Assembly (NCBI GenBank): GCA_003562535.1
Contig: PWUP01000286.1
Coordinates: forward strand, 1 to 25,005
From: Gammaproteobacteria bacterium
GTDB taxonomy: Bacteria; Pseudomonadota; Gammaproteobacteria; Competibacterales; Competibacteraceae
Direction of reading: 5' to 3'
DNA: 25,005 nucleotides
Each line of letters begins with the position of its first letter. Within the stretch, counting starts at the first letter, position 1. A program made the position numbers and the translations under genes. Below are positions 7,507-16,611 of this stretch, in pieces. The notes below the pieces were generated by a model. That model did not search any database. It was not told the DNA's origin and saw only the letters and a program-made list of their open reading frames with translations.

Positions 7507-8634
7507 TCAGTCTGCCTGTCGGCGCAGGAATGCGGGAATATCAAGATAATCCAAATCTTCCTCAGAACGATCCTCATGGCTGGCTCGTGCCGCTGGCCGC
7601 TCATCTGTACTCTGTGCGGGTTTAACTGCACGTAGCCGCGTTGCGGTCGGTTTTTCTACGGTGGCTGTAGCCATTTGCGCCCCACCAATGCCGGTAGCCA
7701 CAATCGTCACCCGCAGCTCGTTTTGCATATCGGGATCGAGCACGGTGCCCACGACGACAGTCGCTTCTTCAGAGGCCAATTCTTGAATGGTTTCACCGAC
7801 TTCATTGAATTCACCTAGAGATAAATCATGTCCAGAGGTAATGCTGACCAGCAGTCCTTTAGCACCAGCCAAGTTGAAATTTTCTAATAACGGACTGGCA
7901 ATAGCCGCCTCAGCCGCCTCACGCGCCCGACCGTCACCCGTGGCACGCCCTGATCCCATCATGGCCATGCCCATTTCTGACATCACGGTACGCACATCGG
8001 CAAAGTCAACATTGATCAAGCCGGGGCGGGTAATCAATTCAGCAATCCCTTGTACCGCACCTAGGAGCACATCGTTGGCGGCTTTAAAAGCGTCGATCAG
8101 ACTGATGCCCTTACCCAAAACACTGAGCAGTTTTTCGTTGGGAATCGTGATCACCGAATCCACGCAATCGCTGAGTTCTTTGATCCCTTCAATCGCAATT
8201 TGCATGCGCCGCCGACCTTCGAAGGGAAAGGGTTTAGTCACAACCGCCACAGTTAAAATACCCATTTCTTTGGCAACTTGGGCAACGACTGGAGCCCCAC
8301 CCGTACCCGTTCCGCCACCCATGCCGGCGGTAATGAAGACCATATCGGCACCGTTTAATAACTCACGGATACGTTCACTGTCCTCGAGCGCCGCTTGCCG
8401 ACCGATGTCTGGATTGGCTCCTGCACCCAAACCCTTGGTAATATTGGCACCTAATTGCAAAGTATTGCGTACCGAGCTTTGCGCTAGGGCTTGGGCGTCG
8501 GTGTTAGCACAGATGAAATCCACCCCTTCGATATTGGCGGTCAACATATGCTCAACAGCATTACTTCCACCACCGCCGACCCCAACCACTTTAATGACTG
8601 CGTTATTGCTATGGCCATCTACCAGTTCGAACAT
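7507..8634 (-). CDS. ftsZ: Cell division GTPase FtsZ
   Basis: FtsZ is the tubulin-like GTPase that polymerises into the Z-ring at midcell. The 375-residue protein has the glycine-rich N-terminal GVGGGGSNAV, the tubulin signature GGGTGTG at 106-112, the T7 synergy loop NVDFADV (208-214) that completes the active site of the next subunit, a short variable linker (about 318-357) and the conserved C-terminal peptide DYLDIPAFLRRQ, which binds FtsA and ZipA. The ATG has AGGAG 8 nt upstream. It follows ftsA by 27 nt and is the last dcw gene. No terminator is evident before lpxC. Confidence 0.99.
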   Translation of the reverse strand: MFELVDGHSNNAVIKVVGVGGGGSNAVEHMLTANIEGVDFICANTDAQALAQSSVRNTLQLGANITKGLGAGANPDIGRQAALEDSERIRELLNGADMVFITAGMGGGTGTGGAPVVAQVAKEMGILTVAVVTKPFPFEGRRRMQIAIEGIKELSDCVDSVITIPNEKLLSVLGKGISLIDAFKAANDVLLGAVQGIAELITRPGLINVDFADVRTVMSEMGMAMMGSGRATGDGRAREAAEAAIASPLLENFNLAGAKGLLVSITSGHDLSLGEFNEVGETIQELASEEATVVVGTVLDPDMQNELRVTIVATGIGGAQMATATVEKPTATRLRAVKPAQSTDERPAARASHEDRSEEDLDYLDIPAFLRRQAD

Positions 8635-8661
8635 ATTCGCCTCTCCTAATGAGTGATAAAA

Positions 8662-9894
8662 CTAAAAATTAACTTTAAACCAACGCTTTAAACGCTCCAC
8701 AAAACCATACGAGTGGGTTTGAGCATCGATAATCTGTTTAAAAGACTGGTAACGATAACCGAAGAGTAACAACCCTACCGCTGTTGAGTAAATCGGATTA
8801 TCAATTAATCCGTTTAACCCGGTCACCCGAGTAGGCGAACCCAAGCGAACCGGCATATGAAAAACCTCTTCGGCCAATTCCACTACGCCTTCCATCCGCG
8901 AACTTCCCCCCGTGAGCACCACTCCGGCACCAATCAAACTCTCGAAGCCACTGCGCTGCAGTTGGTCTTGTACCAACTCAAACAACTCTTCATAACGATT
9001 CTGTACTACTTCGGCTAAGTTCTGGCGCGCTAAACGCTGGGGCGCTCGACCGGTAATACTGGGTACTTCTACCAATTCATCGGCATCAACCAATTGACGG
9101 AGACAACACGCATGCTGAATTTTGATCTGCTCGGCATGCTGGGTCGGGGTACGCAGGGCGACGGCAATGTCATTGGTGACCTGATCACCGCCAATCGGTA
9201 TCACCGCACTGTAACTGATACTGCCTTGAGTGAACACTGCAATATCCGTCGTCCCGCCCCCAACATCGACCAAGCACACCCCAAGGTCACGTTCGTCATC
9301 GGTGAGCACCGCTTCTGCCGAGGCCAATTGCTGTAAAATAATATCATCAACTTCATAACCGCAGCGATGAACGCACTTGATGACATTCTGCGCGGCATTC
9401 ACGGCGCCGGTGACCAGATGCACATTGGCTTCAAGACGCACTCCCGACATGCCAATGGGTTCACGAATGCCTTCCTGCTGGTCAATCAAATACTCTTGAG
9501 GAATAGAGTGCAAAATCTTTTGATCCGCCGGAATGGCGACCGCCCGAGCGGACTCCAACACTCGCGCTACATCGTCAGCCGTAACCTCACCGGTTCTAAT
9601 CGGTGTCATACCTTGTGAATTACGACCGCGGATATGGCTGCCTGAAATACCCGCATAAACAGAGTGAATTCGACACCCCGCCATTTGCTCCGCTTCCTCA
9701 GCGGCGCGTTGAATCGACTGAACCGTCGATTCAATATTAACCACCACACCTTTTTTCAGACCCCGAGCCGGATGGGTACCAAGGCCAACGATCTCCAGTT
9801 GGCCGTCGAGATCAATCTCGCCCACAATCGCCACCACTTTGGACGTACCGATGTCCAAAGCCACCATCATTTGTTTGTCGTCTTTACGTGCCAT
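8662..9894 (-). CDS. ftsA: Cell division protein FtsA, membrane tether for FtsZ
   Basis: FtsA is an actin-like ATPase that anchors FtsZ filaments to the membrane and recruits later division proteins. The 410-residue length is normal. Actin-fold motifs include VALDIGTSKVVAIVGE (11-26) and VDVGGGTTDIAVF near residue 210. The VLTGGSSRMEG adenosine motif lies in the C-terminal half. The last residues, FVERLKRWFKVNF, form the amphipathic membrane-targeting helix. AGGA lies 8 nt before the ATG. It sits 15 nt after ftsQ and 27 nt before ftsZ, the standard ftsQAZ order. Confidence 0.98.
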   Translation of the reverse strand: MARKDDKQMMVALDIGTSKVVAIVGEIDLDGQLEIVGLGTHPARGLKKGVVVNIESTVQSIQRAAEEAEQMAGCRIHSVYAGISGSHIRGRNSQGMTPIRTGEVTADDVARVLESARAVAIPADQKILHSIPQEYLIDQQEGIREPIGMSGVRLEANVHLVTGAVNAAQNVIKCVHRCGYEVDDIILQQLASAEAVLTDDERDLGVCLVDVGGGTTDIAVFTQGSISYSAVIPIGGDQVTNDIAVALRTPTQHAEQIKIQHACCLRQLVDADELVEVPSITGRAPQRLARQNLAEVVQNRYEELFELVQDQLQRSGFESLIGAGVVLTGGSSRMEGVVELAEEVFHMPVRLGSPTRVTGLNGLIDNPIYSTAVGLLLFGYRYQSFKQIIDAQTHSYGFVERLKRWFKVNF

Positions 9895-9909
9895 TCATAA
9901 AATCCTAGT

Positions 9910-10734
9910 TTAGCGCCCAGCCAGTTGTCGTAAACGCTCAGGAACGCGGCCACTGCCAGCGGGAGAGGTCTCATTGTCAGGCCATTCAATCCACCGCAAT
10001 GCCGCACCATCGGGATAGCGTAGATCGACAGCAGCCAGTTCACTGAGGCGGGGCTGTAACACCTCAGGATACAGCTCTACAAAGCGTTGTACACGCACCA
10101 GTCCGTCGCGACTGCCTAGCTCCAGCGTTAGGCCACTGGGCAAAATTAAGCGGCGGTTACCGTACTCGTCCCAGTATAAGGTTTCAATGACCAAACCCAG
10201 AGGGCTGAGTGAACGACTGAAAAGCTGGTAAGTCTGTAATAATTCTTCGGCCTGTTCAACTGTGCCATAGAGTATTGGCCACGGCTGATCTTTGGGCCGC
10301 TGAGCGGGATGAAAGATCTGGGCGTCCGCATCCAATAAGCCCTCTTCCCCCCAATAGGCCACCGCGTGTCGAGCTTGCAAGTGTATGGATAAGTGATCCG
10401 GCCAATGGCGTTGCAATTCAGCGGCGGCAATCCACGGTTCCGCCAGCAGGCGTTGTTGCAACTCGGCTAAATCCAAGCGCAATATATTCACGCCCAGTTG
10501 ATCCTGCAGCAAACCGGTTAACTCGGCTTCTGTGAGTGCTGCGGGTAAACCAGCAACACTGATTTGCCGCAAGGGAAACTGATCGCGGGCGGCGACTTCA
10601 CTCAGTATCTGCCCAGCCCCCACCAATAAGCCAACGACCAGCAGCCAAGCCAGCCATTGGCGGCGAGTCTTAGGCGCAGGCGGGGTCACTGCTGACCACA
10701 AACGGGGGCTTGCCCCTTGCGTGCGCCTAAACAT
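9910..10734 (-). CDS. ftsQ: Cell division protein FtsQ
   Basis: FtsQ is a bitopic inner-membrane protein that links early division proteins to FtsB, FtsL and FtsW/FtsI. I use the ATG at 10734-10732, giving 274 residues. It has GAGAAGG 6 nt upstream and leaves a short cytoplasmic tail, one transmembrane helix (about 27-45) and a POTRA domain beginning FPLRQISVAG (53-62), followed by the beta domain. The open frame extends 28 codons further upstream, but that would overlap murB by about 90 nt and adds no family-like sequence. The chosen start overlaps the murB stop by 8 nt. No ddl gene lies between murB and ftsQ. Confidence 0.95.
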   Translation of the reverse strand: MFRRTQGASPRLWSAVTPPAPKTRRQWLAWLLVVGLLVGAGQILSEVAARDQFPLRQISVAGLPAALTEAELTGLLQDQLGVNILRLDLAELQQRLLAEPWIAAAELQRHWPDHLSIHLQARHAVAYWGEEGLLDADAQIFHPAQRPKDQPWPILYGTVEQAEELLQTYQLFSRSLSPLGLVIETLYWDEYGNRRLILPSGLTLELGSRDGLVRVQRFVELYPEVLQPRLSELAAVDLRYPDGAALRWIEWPDNETSPAGSGRVPERLRQLAGR

Positions 10735-11626
10735 GGTGACCCTTCTCGCCGATAATTCGCACCTCCGGCTGCAACCGTATCCCATGACACTGCTCAACAC
10801 ATAGTGCCACATAATCAATCAAAGATTCTAGGTCATCTGCCGTTGCTTTACCAGTGTTTACAATGAAATTAGCGTGTTTTTCAGAAACTTGAGCGCCACC
10901 TATCTGATACCCTTTGAGTCCGGCGGTGTCAATTAAGCGCGCGGCGTAGTCCCCTGGTGGATTGCGAAATACTGAGCCACAACTGGCCACTCGGGTCGGT
11001 TGGCTGTGGTTGCGTTGTTGCAAAAAACTCCGGATTAAGGCGGCCGATTGCTCAGGACAACCGGGCTGTAGGCTGAGATAAGCCACCGTAAACCCTTCAT
11101 CCTGCGGTGCGGTGACCGAACGGTAAGCGATGGTGAACTCATCTGCGGAACGCTGATGGAGCTGTCCGCTCCGGTCAATGGTCTCTACAGCCGTCACATA
11201 GCGCCATGTTTCCCCCCCCCAAGCACCGGCATTCATGGCTAACGCCCCACCTAAAGTTCCAGGTATCCCAGCCAAAAACTCCACACCGGCTAAGCCCTGA
11301 CGAGCGCAGAATCGCGCCACTTTGGCGCAGGGCACACCCGCTTCTACCCGCACGCTGTGTGCGCCGCTGCGGTCTATACCTTGTAACGTCCCTTGGGTCA
11401 GGATCACCGAGCCAGCAAACCCACCATCGCGCACCAGCAGATTGCTGCCTAAACCCAGCCACAGCAAGGGTTCACTGGGATCATGCTGCGCCAGATATTG
11501 GCCTAAATCCGCCACATCGGCAGGGCGGTAAATCTGCCGCGCTGGTCCGCCTACACGCCAAGTGGTGTACGCCGCCAGCAGTTGTTGATTCAACCATTCC
11601 CCCCGCAACGCGGCACCCGCCCTCAC
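10727..11626 (-). CDS. murB: UDP-N-acetylenolpyruvoylglucosamine reductase MurB (short, type II-like)
   Basis: MurB reduces UDP-GlcNAc-enolpyruvate to UDP-MurNAc with NADPH and FAD in the cytoplasm. The 299-residue length and the motifs TTWRVGGPARQ (21-31), GLGSNLLVRDGG (58-69), AGIPGTLGGALAMNAGAWGGE (119-139), YRS (168-170) and the active-site serine S218 in SCGSVFRNPPG fit the shorter type II class rather than E. coli MurB. The GTG start at 11626-11624 has GAGGAG 5 nt upstream and overlaps the murC stop in GTGA. A run of nine G residues lies in the codons for W136-E139. The reading frame is intact. Confidence 0.97.
   Translation of the reverse strand: MRAGAALRGEWLNQQLLAAYTTWRVGGPARQIYRPADVADLGQYLAQHDPSEPLLWLGLGSNLLVRDGGFAGSVILTQGTLQGIDRSGAHSVRVEAGVPCAKVARFCARQGLAGVEFLAGIPGTLGGALAMNAGAWGGETWRYVTAVETIDRSGQLHQRSADEFTIAYRSVTAPQDEGFTVAYLSLQPGCPEQSAALIRSFLQQRNHSQPTRVASCGSVFRNPPGDYAARLIDTAGLKGYQIGGAQVSEKHANFIVNTGKATADDLESLIDYVALCVEQCHGIRLQPEVRIIGEKGHHV
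10741..10747 (-). promoter_or_regulatory. Ribosome binding site of ftsQ, inside the end of murB
   Basis: The minus strand reads GAGAAGG with 6 nt before the ATG at 10734. It lies within the last murB codons (GlyGluLysGly), and it is the main reason for choosing the short FtsQ start over the longer upstream extension. Confidence 0.65.
11212..11220 (-). repeat. Homopolymeric G9 tract within murB
   Basis: Nine consecutive C on the plus strand give nine G on the coding strand, across codons TGG GGG GGG GAA (W136 G137 G138 E139) in the conserved FAD-site motif. It is the longest homopolymer I noticed in a coding region of the window. At nine it keeps the frame; gain or loss of one base would truncate an essential enzyme. 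Confidence 0.8.
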
Positions 11627-13047
11627 AACAGCTCCTCGGCGTTCACTAGACGCGCTGGTACTGCACCAATATCCCCCGCCCCCATCACCAAGAGAATATC
11701 GCCATCTTGCAATACACTGAGTACCGCTGCCGGCAACTCATGCGCCATACCGACAAACACTGGATCGAGCTTGCCACGGGCGCGAATCGCCCGGCTGAGA
11801 CTGCGCCCATCAATCCCGGCAATCGGTGGCTCACCGGCTGGATACACCTCGGTAAGCAATAAAGCGTCTGGAGTCGCCAGCACATTGGCAAAATCATCAA
11901 ATAAATCTCGGGTACGGCTGTACCGATGCGGCTGAAACGCCAATACCAGCCGCCGATCTGGCCAGCCACCGCGCACGGCTTGCAACACCGCCGCTAACTC
12001 ACGGGGATGGTGACCGTAATCGTCCACCACCAAAGCTCGCCCTCCGTCGGGCAACTGGATCTCACCGTGCTGTTGGAACCGCCGCCCAATGCCTTGAAAG
12101 CGAGCAAGACCACGGCGTAACGCGGGTAAGGCCACGCCAAGTTCTAAACCAACGGCTAGTGCGGCCAAGGCATTCAGCACACTGTGCTGACCGGGCAGAT
12201 TCAGGGTGAAAGTTTCCGGGTCATGCAGAGTAGGTAAGCGAGCCTCGAATGTGGTACGCATGCCCTGTTGATGCATACTGACTACTTGTAAGTCACAGTC
12301 GGCACTGCTGCCATAGGTCAGCAAGGGACGACCGATATGTGGCAATAATTCCCGTACCCGTGGATCATCAATACACACCACGGCCAGACCATAGAACGGC
12401 AGGTTATGGAGAAATCGTAAGAAGGTCTCACATAAACGATTAAAATCACCGCCGTAAGTGGCTAAATGATCGGCGTCGATATTAGTCACCACCGACAACA
12501 GGGGCTGAAGATGCAGAAATGACGCATCGCTTTCATCCGCTTCAGCGACCAAATAACGCCCTGCCCCTAGACGGGCATTGGTGCCTGCACTGTTCAGCCG
12601 CCCACCGATCACAAAGGTCGGATCTAAGCCCCCTTCAGCCAATAAACTGGCAATCAGGCTGGTGGTTGTGGTTTTACCATGCGTGCCTGCCACCGCAATG
12701 CCATAGCGAAACCGCATCAGTTCCGCCAGCATCTCGGCACGCGGCACCACGGGTACTCGGTTGGCACGAGCCGCAACCACCTCGGGATTATCGACCGTTA
12801 CCGCACTGGAAATGACAACGGCGTCCGCTTTTTTGATATGTTCAGCCGCATGACCGCGATAAATTGTGGCCCCTTGACCGGCCAAGCGCTCGGTCATAGC
12901 AGAGCGCTGCACATCTGAACCGGACACACTGTAGCCAAGATTCAGCAAAACCTCGGCAATCCCGCCCATACCAGAGCCACCAATCCCGACAAAGTGCACA
13001 TGGCGAATGCGGCGCATATCCTGATACGGTATGACGAATCCGGTCAT
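11623..13047 (-). CDS. murC: UDP-N-acetylmuramate-L-alanine ligase MurC
   Basis: MurC adds L-alanine to UDP-MurNAc with ATP, the first peptide-building step. The 474-residue protein has the N-terminal UDP-binding fold HFVGIGGSGMGGIAEV (18-33), the ATP P-loop GTHGKTTTT (121-129), the EADESDASFLHL metal/substrate motif, the NIDADHL motif and a C-terminal ligase domain with DDYGHHP and FQPHRYSRT. The ATG at 13047-13045 overlaps the murG stop in ATGA. A second ATG ten codons in (MRRIRHVHF) is possible, but the coupling overlap favours the first. Confidence 0.98.
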   Translation of the reverse strand: MTGFVIPYQDMRRIRHVHFVGIGGSGMGGIAEVLLNLGYSVSGSDVQRSAMTERLAGQGATIYRGHAAEHIKKADAVVISSAVTVDNPEVVAARANRVPVVPRAEMLAELMRFRYGIAVAGTHGKTTTTSLIASLLAEGGLDPTFVIGGRLNSAGTNARLGAGRYLVAEADESDASFLHLQPLLSVVTNIDADHLATYGGDFNRLCETFLRFLHNLPFYGLAVVCIDDPRVRELLPHIGRPLLTYGSSADCDLQVVSMHQQGMRTTFEARLPTLHDPETFTLNLPGQHSVLNALAALAVGLELGVALPALRRGLARFQGIGRRFQQHGEIQLPDGGRALVVDDYGHHPRELAAVLQAVRGGWPDRRLVLAFQPHRYSRTRDLFDDFANVLATPDALLLTEVYPAGEPPIAGIDGRSLSRAIRARGKLDPVFVGMAHELPAAVLSVLQDGDILLVMGAGDIGAVPARLVNAEELL

Positions 13048-14120
13048 GATTGCGCCACCTCAAGACAGTGCTGGGCTAACTGTTGGGCCGCTTCTGGTCG
13101 CGCTTGGGCGCGTGCTGCAATCGCCATAGCCTGCACTCCTTGCCGATTTGCGCTGAGATCATTGAGTAGGTCGGCCAGCCGGTGGGGATTAAGTTCCGAT
13201 TGTGGCAACCATATAGCGGCTCCGTGATTGACCAAAAACTGCGCATTAGCCGTCTGATGATCATCAACCGCGTGAGGATAAGGCACTAATAGCGCACCGA
13301 TACCGGCAGCGGCTAATTCTGCTATGGTCAACGCCCCCGCACGGCAAATGACCAGATCAGCCCAGCCATAGGCCAACGCCATATCATCAATAAAGGCTTC
13401 CACCCGCGCTTTCACAGCAACCGCTTGATACGCCTCCGCCGTTGCCCCCTCGCGGTTCGTACCGGCTTGATGCCAAATCTGTGGACAGTGTTCACTGGGC
13501 AAGAGCGCCACGGCTTGCGGTACGGTCTCGTTGAGCGCCTGCGCTCCCTGACTGCCGCCCAGCACTAAGATCCGCAAACGCCCCTGATCACGCCCAGCAA
13601 ACCGTTCCGTGGGATCGGCCAACAGGGTGATACTGCGGCGCACGGGGTTACCGATCACCACCGCTTGCGGTAATGTATCGGGAAAACCAGTCAATACCCG
13701 TTGAGCCATGGGGGCTAGCCAACGATTGGTCATGCCCGGACGAGCATTCTGTTCGTGAATGAGCACAGGAATCCGTAATAAACGCGCCGCCACCCCACCC
13801 GGCCCACTGACAAATCCCCCCATACCTAACACCGCACAGGGGCGCACTCGGCGCAATACGGACATGGCTTGCCACAAGGCTCGCAGCAGCATCCAGGGGG
13901 CCAGCAACCGCCGCCGCCAGCCATGACCGCGTAAACCCGCAACATCCAGCCATTCGATGGGAATACCGGCGGCTGGCACTAAGCGGGCTTCCAGACCCCG
14001 CCGCGTTCCTAACCACACGACCGGGATATCCTGGGCTTGCAGACATTCGGCCACGGCCAAAGCAGGAAACACATGCCCACCCGTGCCCCCCGCCGTAATC
14101 ATCAGCGGTGCACCGGTCAT
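13044..14120 (-). CDS. murG: Lipid II-forming GlcNAc transferase MurG
   Basis: MurG transfers GlcNAc from UDP-GlcNAc to lipid I on the inner face of the membrane, giving lipid II. The 358-residue GT28 enzyme shows the N-terminal glycine-rich loop GGTGGHVFPALA (11-22), GGFVSGPGGV (101-110), HEQNARPGMTNR (122-133) and the second glycine loop LGGSQGAQALNE (187-198). The donor-site PYPHAVDDHQTANA lies near residues 285-300. Both ends overlap neighbours in ATGA: with the ftsW stop upstream and the murC start downstream. Confidence 0.98.
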   Translation of the reverse strand: MTGAPLMITAGGTGGHVFPALAVAECLQAQDIPVVWLGTRRGLEARLVPAAGIPIEWLDVAGLRGHGWRRRLLAPWMLLRALWQAMSVLRRVRPCAVLGMGGFVSGPGGVAARLLRIPVLIHEQNARPGMTNRWLAPMAQRVLTGFPDTLPQAVVIGNPVRRSITLLADPTERFAGRDQGRLRILVLGGSQGAQALNETVPQAVALLPSEHCPQIWHQAGTNREGATAEAYQAVAVKARVEAFIDDMALAYGWADLVICRAGALTIAELAAAGIGALLVPYPHAVDDHQTANAQFLVNHGAAIWLPQSELNPHRLADLLNDLSANRQGVQAMAIAARAQARPEAAQQLAQHCLEVAQS

Positions 14121-15289
14121 GGCGTGGGTCTCGGCGGCGACGGTGGGGGGGTAGGGTATAATTCGCCAATTTCGCTACCGATACGCAGTAATACGGCCAA
14201 CATCAGGCAAGTCACCACTAAACTGCTGCCGCCGTAGCTGAGCAGCGGCAAAGTCAGACCCTTAGTCGGTAGCAACCCCATATTCACTCCGATATTCACC
14301 AAGGTCTGTAGGGCAAGTAACAAGCCTAGGCCGTGTGCCAAGTTTGCCGCAAAACGGTGTCCCACTTGCGTGGCTCGATCAGCAATCACAAAGGCCCGCC
14401 AGACGATTACCGCATATAAACACAGTACAAATAGCACACCGATCAAGCCCAGTTCTTCGGCCAGAATGGCAAACAAAAAATCGGTATGAGCTTCCGGTAA
14501 ATAGTGATGTTTTTGAATACTTTCTCCTAAGCCCACACCCCACGGCCCCCCTCGGCCAATGGCAATCAAGGCTTGAGTGAGTTGAAACCCATCCCCAAAA
14601 GGATCTTCCCAAGGATTCATAAAATTAGTCATACGGCGTAGCCGGTACTCGGAGGAATACACCAAGGCCAACATACCCGCGAAAATCACCCCTTGCAGCA
14701 GGATAAAGCGGCCGATTTTAATGCCCGCTAGAAACACCATACCCAAAGCGGTCGCGACTAATACCGCAGCCGTACCAAAATCCGGCTGCAACAACAGCAA
14801 AATAGAAATAATACCCAGCACAAACATCAGACGCAGCATGGTCATCATTGAAGTGTACAGCTCAGTACTGTAGCGCTGCAAATACGCGGCGACGTAGACC
14901 AATGCGAATAACTTAACCAGCTCGGCCACTTGGACATTAATCGGACCGACGCGAATCCAGCGGGCGCTGCCATTGACTTCATGACCAATACCCGGCACTA
15001 ATACCAAAACCAACAGGACCAGACCCAGCAACAGCAACCAAGGGCTGGCTTGCAACCATGTCTGTAAAGACACCCGTAGCAGACAGGCGGCTCCAATCAG
15101 CCCAACACATAACGCCAGTATCTGACGCAACAAGAAATAAAATGGCTGAGTGTCTGACAGTGGGGCGGATGCGGAAGCAACCATCAACAACCCCAAGGCC
15201 AGTAACAAAAAAGTGGCGCCGAGTAACCAGCCATCCCACCGCAGGGGTTCGGCTGAACCGATCTGAACACGCCAGACTGGCGTTAACAT
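14117..15289 (-). CDS. ftsW: Septal peptidoglycan glycosyltransferase FtsW (SEDS family)
   Basis: FtsW polymerises lipid II into glycan strands at the septum, working with FtsI. I use the ATG at 15289-15287 (390 residues), which has AAGGGAG 8 nt upstream and overlaps the murD stop by 7 nt. The frame continues 21 codons upstream into murD, but that extension looks like a shadow of the murD sequence. About ten transmembrane segments are visible. Family signatures are the region around D270 (HTDFLFAILAEELGLIG) and the C-terminal NIGVNMGLLPTKGLTLPLLSYGGSS (332-356). The cytoplasmic tail is proline rich (TPPPSPPRPTP). Confidence 0.96.
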   Translation of the reverse strand: MLTPVWRVQIGSAEPLRWDGWLLGATFLLLALGLLMVASASAPLSDTQPFYFLLRQILALCVGLIGAACLLRVSLQTWLQASPWLLLLGLVLLVLVLVPGIGHEVNGSARWIRVGPINVQVAELVKLFALVYVAAYLQRYSTELYTSMMTMLRLMFVLGIISILLLLQPDFGTAAVLVATALGMVFLAGIKIGRFILLQGVIFAGMLALVYSSEYRLRRMTNFMNPWEDPFGDGFQLTQALIAIGRGGPWGVGLGESIQKHHYLPEAHTDFLFAILAEELGLIGVLFVLCLYAVIVWRAFVIADRATQVGHRFAANLAHGLGLLLALQTLVNIGVNMGLLPTKGLTLPLLSYGGSSLVVTCLMLAVLLRIGSEIGELYPTPPPSPPRPTP

Positions 15290-16608
15290 TGCAAGTGCTC
15301 CCTTACGGCATGAGTAAAAGCGCGACCACGCGCTTGATAATCGCTGAACCAATCGAAACTAGCACAAGCGGGTGATAGCACTACACTATCGCCCGACTCT
15401 GCGAGTGCGGCCGCATAAGCGACCGCCGCACGCATGTCTTGGGCTTGGCATTGTCTCACCTCAGCGCCCAAGGTCATACCAATCAATCCACCATCACGAC
15501 CGATGAGCACCACAGCACGCAGTTTATCTCTCAGTACCTGTAATGGGCTGAAATCCTGACCTTTACCCTCTCCCCCGGCAATCAATATGACTTTACCGGC
15601 CAAACCTTGCACGGCCGCCACCGTCGCACCGACATTAGTGCCTTTGGAATCGTTATACCAATCCACCCCATTGCTTTTCGCCAACCATTCGCAGCGATGC
15701 GGCAGACCGCGAAACGCCATCACCGCGTGGCGCATGGCCTCACGTTCCAAGCCTATGGCCTGCCCTAAAGCCAGTGCGGCCAGTATATTAGCCCAGTTAT
15801 GGCGACCTTTAAGGAGTAAATCGCGGGTATTAAGCCAAGGGTGTTCACTCCAAGCCAACCACGGCTCACCTGCGTGGGGCACCATGCCTACGGTGTCGGC
15901 CGTCGGGCGACCTAGGGTGAATCCATACTGCGGACGCCCAGTTTGAGCCATCTGCGCCACTGCGGGATCATCACGGTTAAGCACTTGCCCCCCCGAACCT
16001 TGGAACACGCGCTGTTTAGCGGCGATATAGGCCGACAAACTGGGGTACCGATCCAGATGATCGGGGCTGATATTGAGCACACAGGCGGCTTGGGCATTGA
16101 GACTCAGGGTAGTCTCTAATTGAAAGCTGGACAGCTCTAACACATAGAGGTCAATGGTTTCATCCAGTAAATCCAAGGCGGGTGGCGCTAAATTACCCCC
16201 CACCGCAACGCGCACGCCTGCCGTGCGTGCCATCTCGCCCAATAGGGTGGTCACGGTGCTCTTGCCATTGGAACCGGTGATCGCTACCACCGGTGCCTGT
16301 ACCCAACGGGCAAATAATTCGATATCACCGATGACCTCAACGCCCTGCTGCTCAGCACGGTGGACAGCCAGCTCATGGCGTGCGACCCCAGGGCTGAGAA
16401 TCAGGGTTGCCGCTCGACTCAGAATTGCTGGGTCAAACGGCCCTAGATGCACCGCTTGTGGATTGAGTGGCTGCACCGCGGCTAAATTGGGCGGCGCCGG
16501 GCGGCTGTCAGCAACGGCAAACGCGATACCACGCTGGTTTAAGGCACGGGCTACGGATAAACCAGTGTGCCCTAACCCCACCACCAATACGTCACCCTTC
16601 AGTCCCAT
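15283..16608 (-). CDS. murD: UDP-N-acetylmuramoyl-L-alanine-D-glutamate ligase MurD
   Basis: MurD adds D-glutamate to UDP-MurNAc-L-Ala with ATP. The 441-residue protein has an N-terminal Rossmann-like domain with VVGLGHTGLSVA (9-20), the P-loop TGSNGKSTVT (111-120), ELSSFQLE, the NISPDHLDRY motif and the C-terminal NDSKGTNVGAT and GGEGKGQDF motifs, all usual for MurD. Its ATG comes 3 nt after the mraY stop, with only a weak Shine-Dalgarno sequence (GGTGA), so it probably relies on coupling. The final Cys codon and TAA overlap the ftsW ATG. Confidence 0.98.
   Translation of the reverse strand: MGLKGDVLVVGLGHTGLSVARALNQRGIAFAVADSRPAPPNLAAVQPLNPQAVHLGPFDPAILSRAATLILSPGVARHELAVHRAEQQGVEVIGDIELFARWVQAPVVAITGSNGKSTVTTLLGEMARTAGVRVAVGGNLAPPALDLLDETIDLYVLELSSFQLETTLSLNAQAACVLNISPDHLDRYPSLSAYIAAKQRVFQGSGGQVLNRDDPAVAQMAQTGRPQYGFTLGRPTADTVGMVPHAGEPWLAWSEHPWLNTRDLLLKGRHNWANILAALALGQAIGLEREAMRHAVMAFRGLPHRCEWLAKSNGVDWYNDSKGTNVGATVAAVQGLAGKVILIAGGEGKGQDFSPLQVLRDKLRAVVLIGRDGGLIGMTLGAEVRQCQAQDMRAAVAYAAALAESGDSVVLSPACASFDWFSDYQARGRAFTHAVREHLQC
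15298..15304 (-). promoter_or_regulatory. Ribosome binding site deciding the ftsW start
   Basis: The minus strand reads AAGGGAG with an 8-nt spacer to the ATG at 15289, inside the last murD codons (R-E-H). It supports the 390-residue FtsW rather than a start 63 nt further upstream. Confidence 0.65.
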
Positions 16609-16611
16609 GAG

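Noticed and set aside
7787..8656. A 289-codon open frame on the plus strand opposite ftsZ
   Set aside because: It lies wholly antisense to the certain ftsZ gene, has a low-complexity Ser/Pro/Ala-rich translation with no recognisable motif, and is explained by codon bias on the coding strand.
10735..10818. Longer N-terminus for FtsQ
   Set aside because: The extra 28 residues are a shifted reading of murB, add no transmembrane or family sequence, and the ATG at 10734 has a good Shine-Dalgarno sequence.
15290..15352. Longer N-terminus for FtsW
   Set aside because: It would overlap murD by 70 nt; the ATG at 15289 has AAGGGAG upstream and gives a normal FtsW start.
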